Below are positions 38,539-39,150 of a DNA stretch of 39,150 nt, piece by piece. The position numbers were made by a program, and so were the translations under genes. The number at the start of each line of letters is the position of its first letter. Position 1 is the first letter of the stretch. This DNA comes from a virus. The notes under the pieces were generated by a model, which saw only the letters and a list, made by a program, of their open reading frames with translations, ran no database searches and was not told the DNA's origin. The DNA lies in the IMG/VR virus record IMGVR_UViG_3300030090_002134, positions 1-39,150 of that record. One strand, written 5' to 3'.

Positions 38539-39150
38539 ATGGCAACAGGAACATTAACTGGGCAAACAATAGCGAATACTTATAAATCGCTTTTAAAAAT
38601 TACAGGTACAACTGCTGGTGGTGAAACATTACATTCAACTACTCAGAAAGTTATTGAAGATGGAGATGGTAATGCTTTTCCTTTATCAGTAGCGGCAGAT
38701 GCAATTATGATTACTAGTACAAATAGGTTAGAATTTGGAGATGATGGTACTTATATACATCAATCAGCAGATGGAACATTAGATTTAGTAGCTGATACTA
38801 TATTAGAGTTAAATGGTGGTGCTGGTAGTATAAAAATAGATGCCAACTCTCGCATTTCTCTAAGTAATAATGATAGTGGTGGAACTGGTGGTCAAGCTAG
38901 TACTTCTGGAAACACAATTTTGGGATATTTGGCGGGAAATGCCATTTCTGATGGCGATGTAAATAATACCATAATTGGACATGAATCAGCAAAGTTATTA
39001 AACGATGGAGATAATAATGTTGCTATTGGAACTGGAGCGATGGATGCAACAACAGCATCAAGTGATAATATTGCTATTGGTAGGTCTGCTTTAGGTGGTG
39101 GCAATGTTACTAATGGTAAAGCGATTGCTATCGGTGGAGATGCATTACAG
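38539..39150 (+). CDS. Tail fibre/adhesin, N-terminal part (runs off the window)
   Basis: 204 codons are present, with AAAGG upstream, and the frame is open at the edge. The N-terminus is followed by 'TYIHQSADGTLDLVADTILE', a fibre-stalk type segment. Then repeats typical of YadA-like heads follow ('NTILGYLAGN', 'NNTIIGHESAK', 'NNVAIGTGAMD', 'DNIAIGRSALG'). This is the pattern of phage receptor-binding fibres. The host receptor domain lies outside the window. Confidence 0.75.
   Translation, partial: MATGTLTGQTIANTYKSLLKITGTTAGGETLHSTTQKVIEDGDGNAFPLSVAADAIMITSTNRLEFGDDGTYIHQSADGTLDLVADTILELNGGAGSIKIDANSRISLSNNDSGGTGGQASTSGNTILGYLAGNAISDGDVNNTIIGHESAKLLNDGDNNVAIGTGAMDATTASSDNIAIGRSALGGGNVTNGKAIAIGGDALQ

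Overview
The window looks like most of the genome of a short-tailed (podovirus-like), double-stranded DNA marine phage. It is AT-rich, roughly one third G+C by eye. The family assignments rest on motifs and remembered family patterns; no database search was run. Terminase, a P22-type large portal, scaffold, HK97-fold-type capsid protein and several very large internal virion proteins are present. I see no tape-measure or sheath gene, which argues for a podovirus morphology. An oceanic alphaproteobacterial host such as SAR11 is a guess from base composition and gene style. I see no DNA polymerase, helicase, primase, RNA polymerase, integrase or tRNA, so replication probably leans on the host or on genes outside the window.

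Layout. (A) 1-12918, plus strand: lysis-like small membrane proteins (2-1249), then tail/head-closure structural genes (1457-5282) and four genes for probable internal virion or ejection proteins, ending in a 1326-residue protein. (B) 12973-22552, minus strand: a dense early/metabolic operon with overlapping stop/start codons. It holds a replication-organizer-like protein, tandem zinc-ribbon proteins, an SSB-like protein, a Cas4/RecB-like nuclease and three other PD-(D/E)XK-type nucleases, an HNH endonuclease, a gamma-glutamyl cyclotransferase-like protein and a C5-cytosine methyltransferase-like protein. (C) 22553-23364: an 812-base non-coding region with promoter, iteron-like repeats, a G+C-rich structured RNA candidate, tandem palindromes and terminators. 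(D) 23365-25297, minus strand: an isolated two-gene operon of a class II glutamine amidotransferase and an ATP-grasp-type amidoligase. (E) 25298-25903: a 606-base divergent control region. (F) 25904-39150, plus strand: terminase, endopeptidase, portal, scaffold, capsid, small basic proteins, connectors and the start of a tail fibre that runs off the window. The plus-strand genes at the two ends probably join in a circular or permuted genome.

How it works together. Opposed blocks fire from the two control regions: early genes leftward (minus strand), late genes rightward. A recurring promoter-like pair, TTGGA(A/G) then 19 bases then TATAAC or a variant, sits ahead of three minus-strand units and also ahead of the late plus-strand block, so it may be a shared control signal. 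The most unusual content is the amidoligase/amidotransferase pair with a cyclotransferase-like gene elsewhere in the early block (a possible peptide- or amide-bond modification pathway), and several compact structured intergenic RNAs: a contiguous three-way junction before the SSB-like gene, a G+C-rich element at 23073-23190, and a hairpin leader before the amidoligase. One early gene appears to start at ATA.
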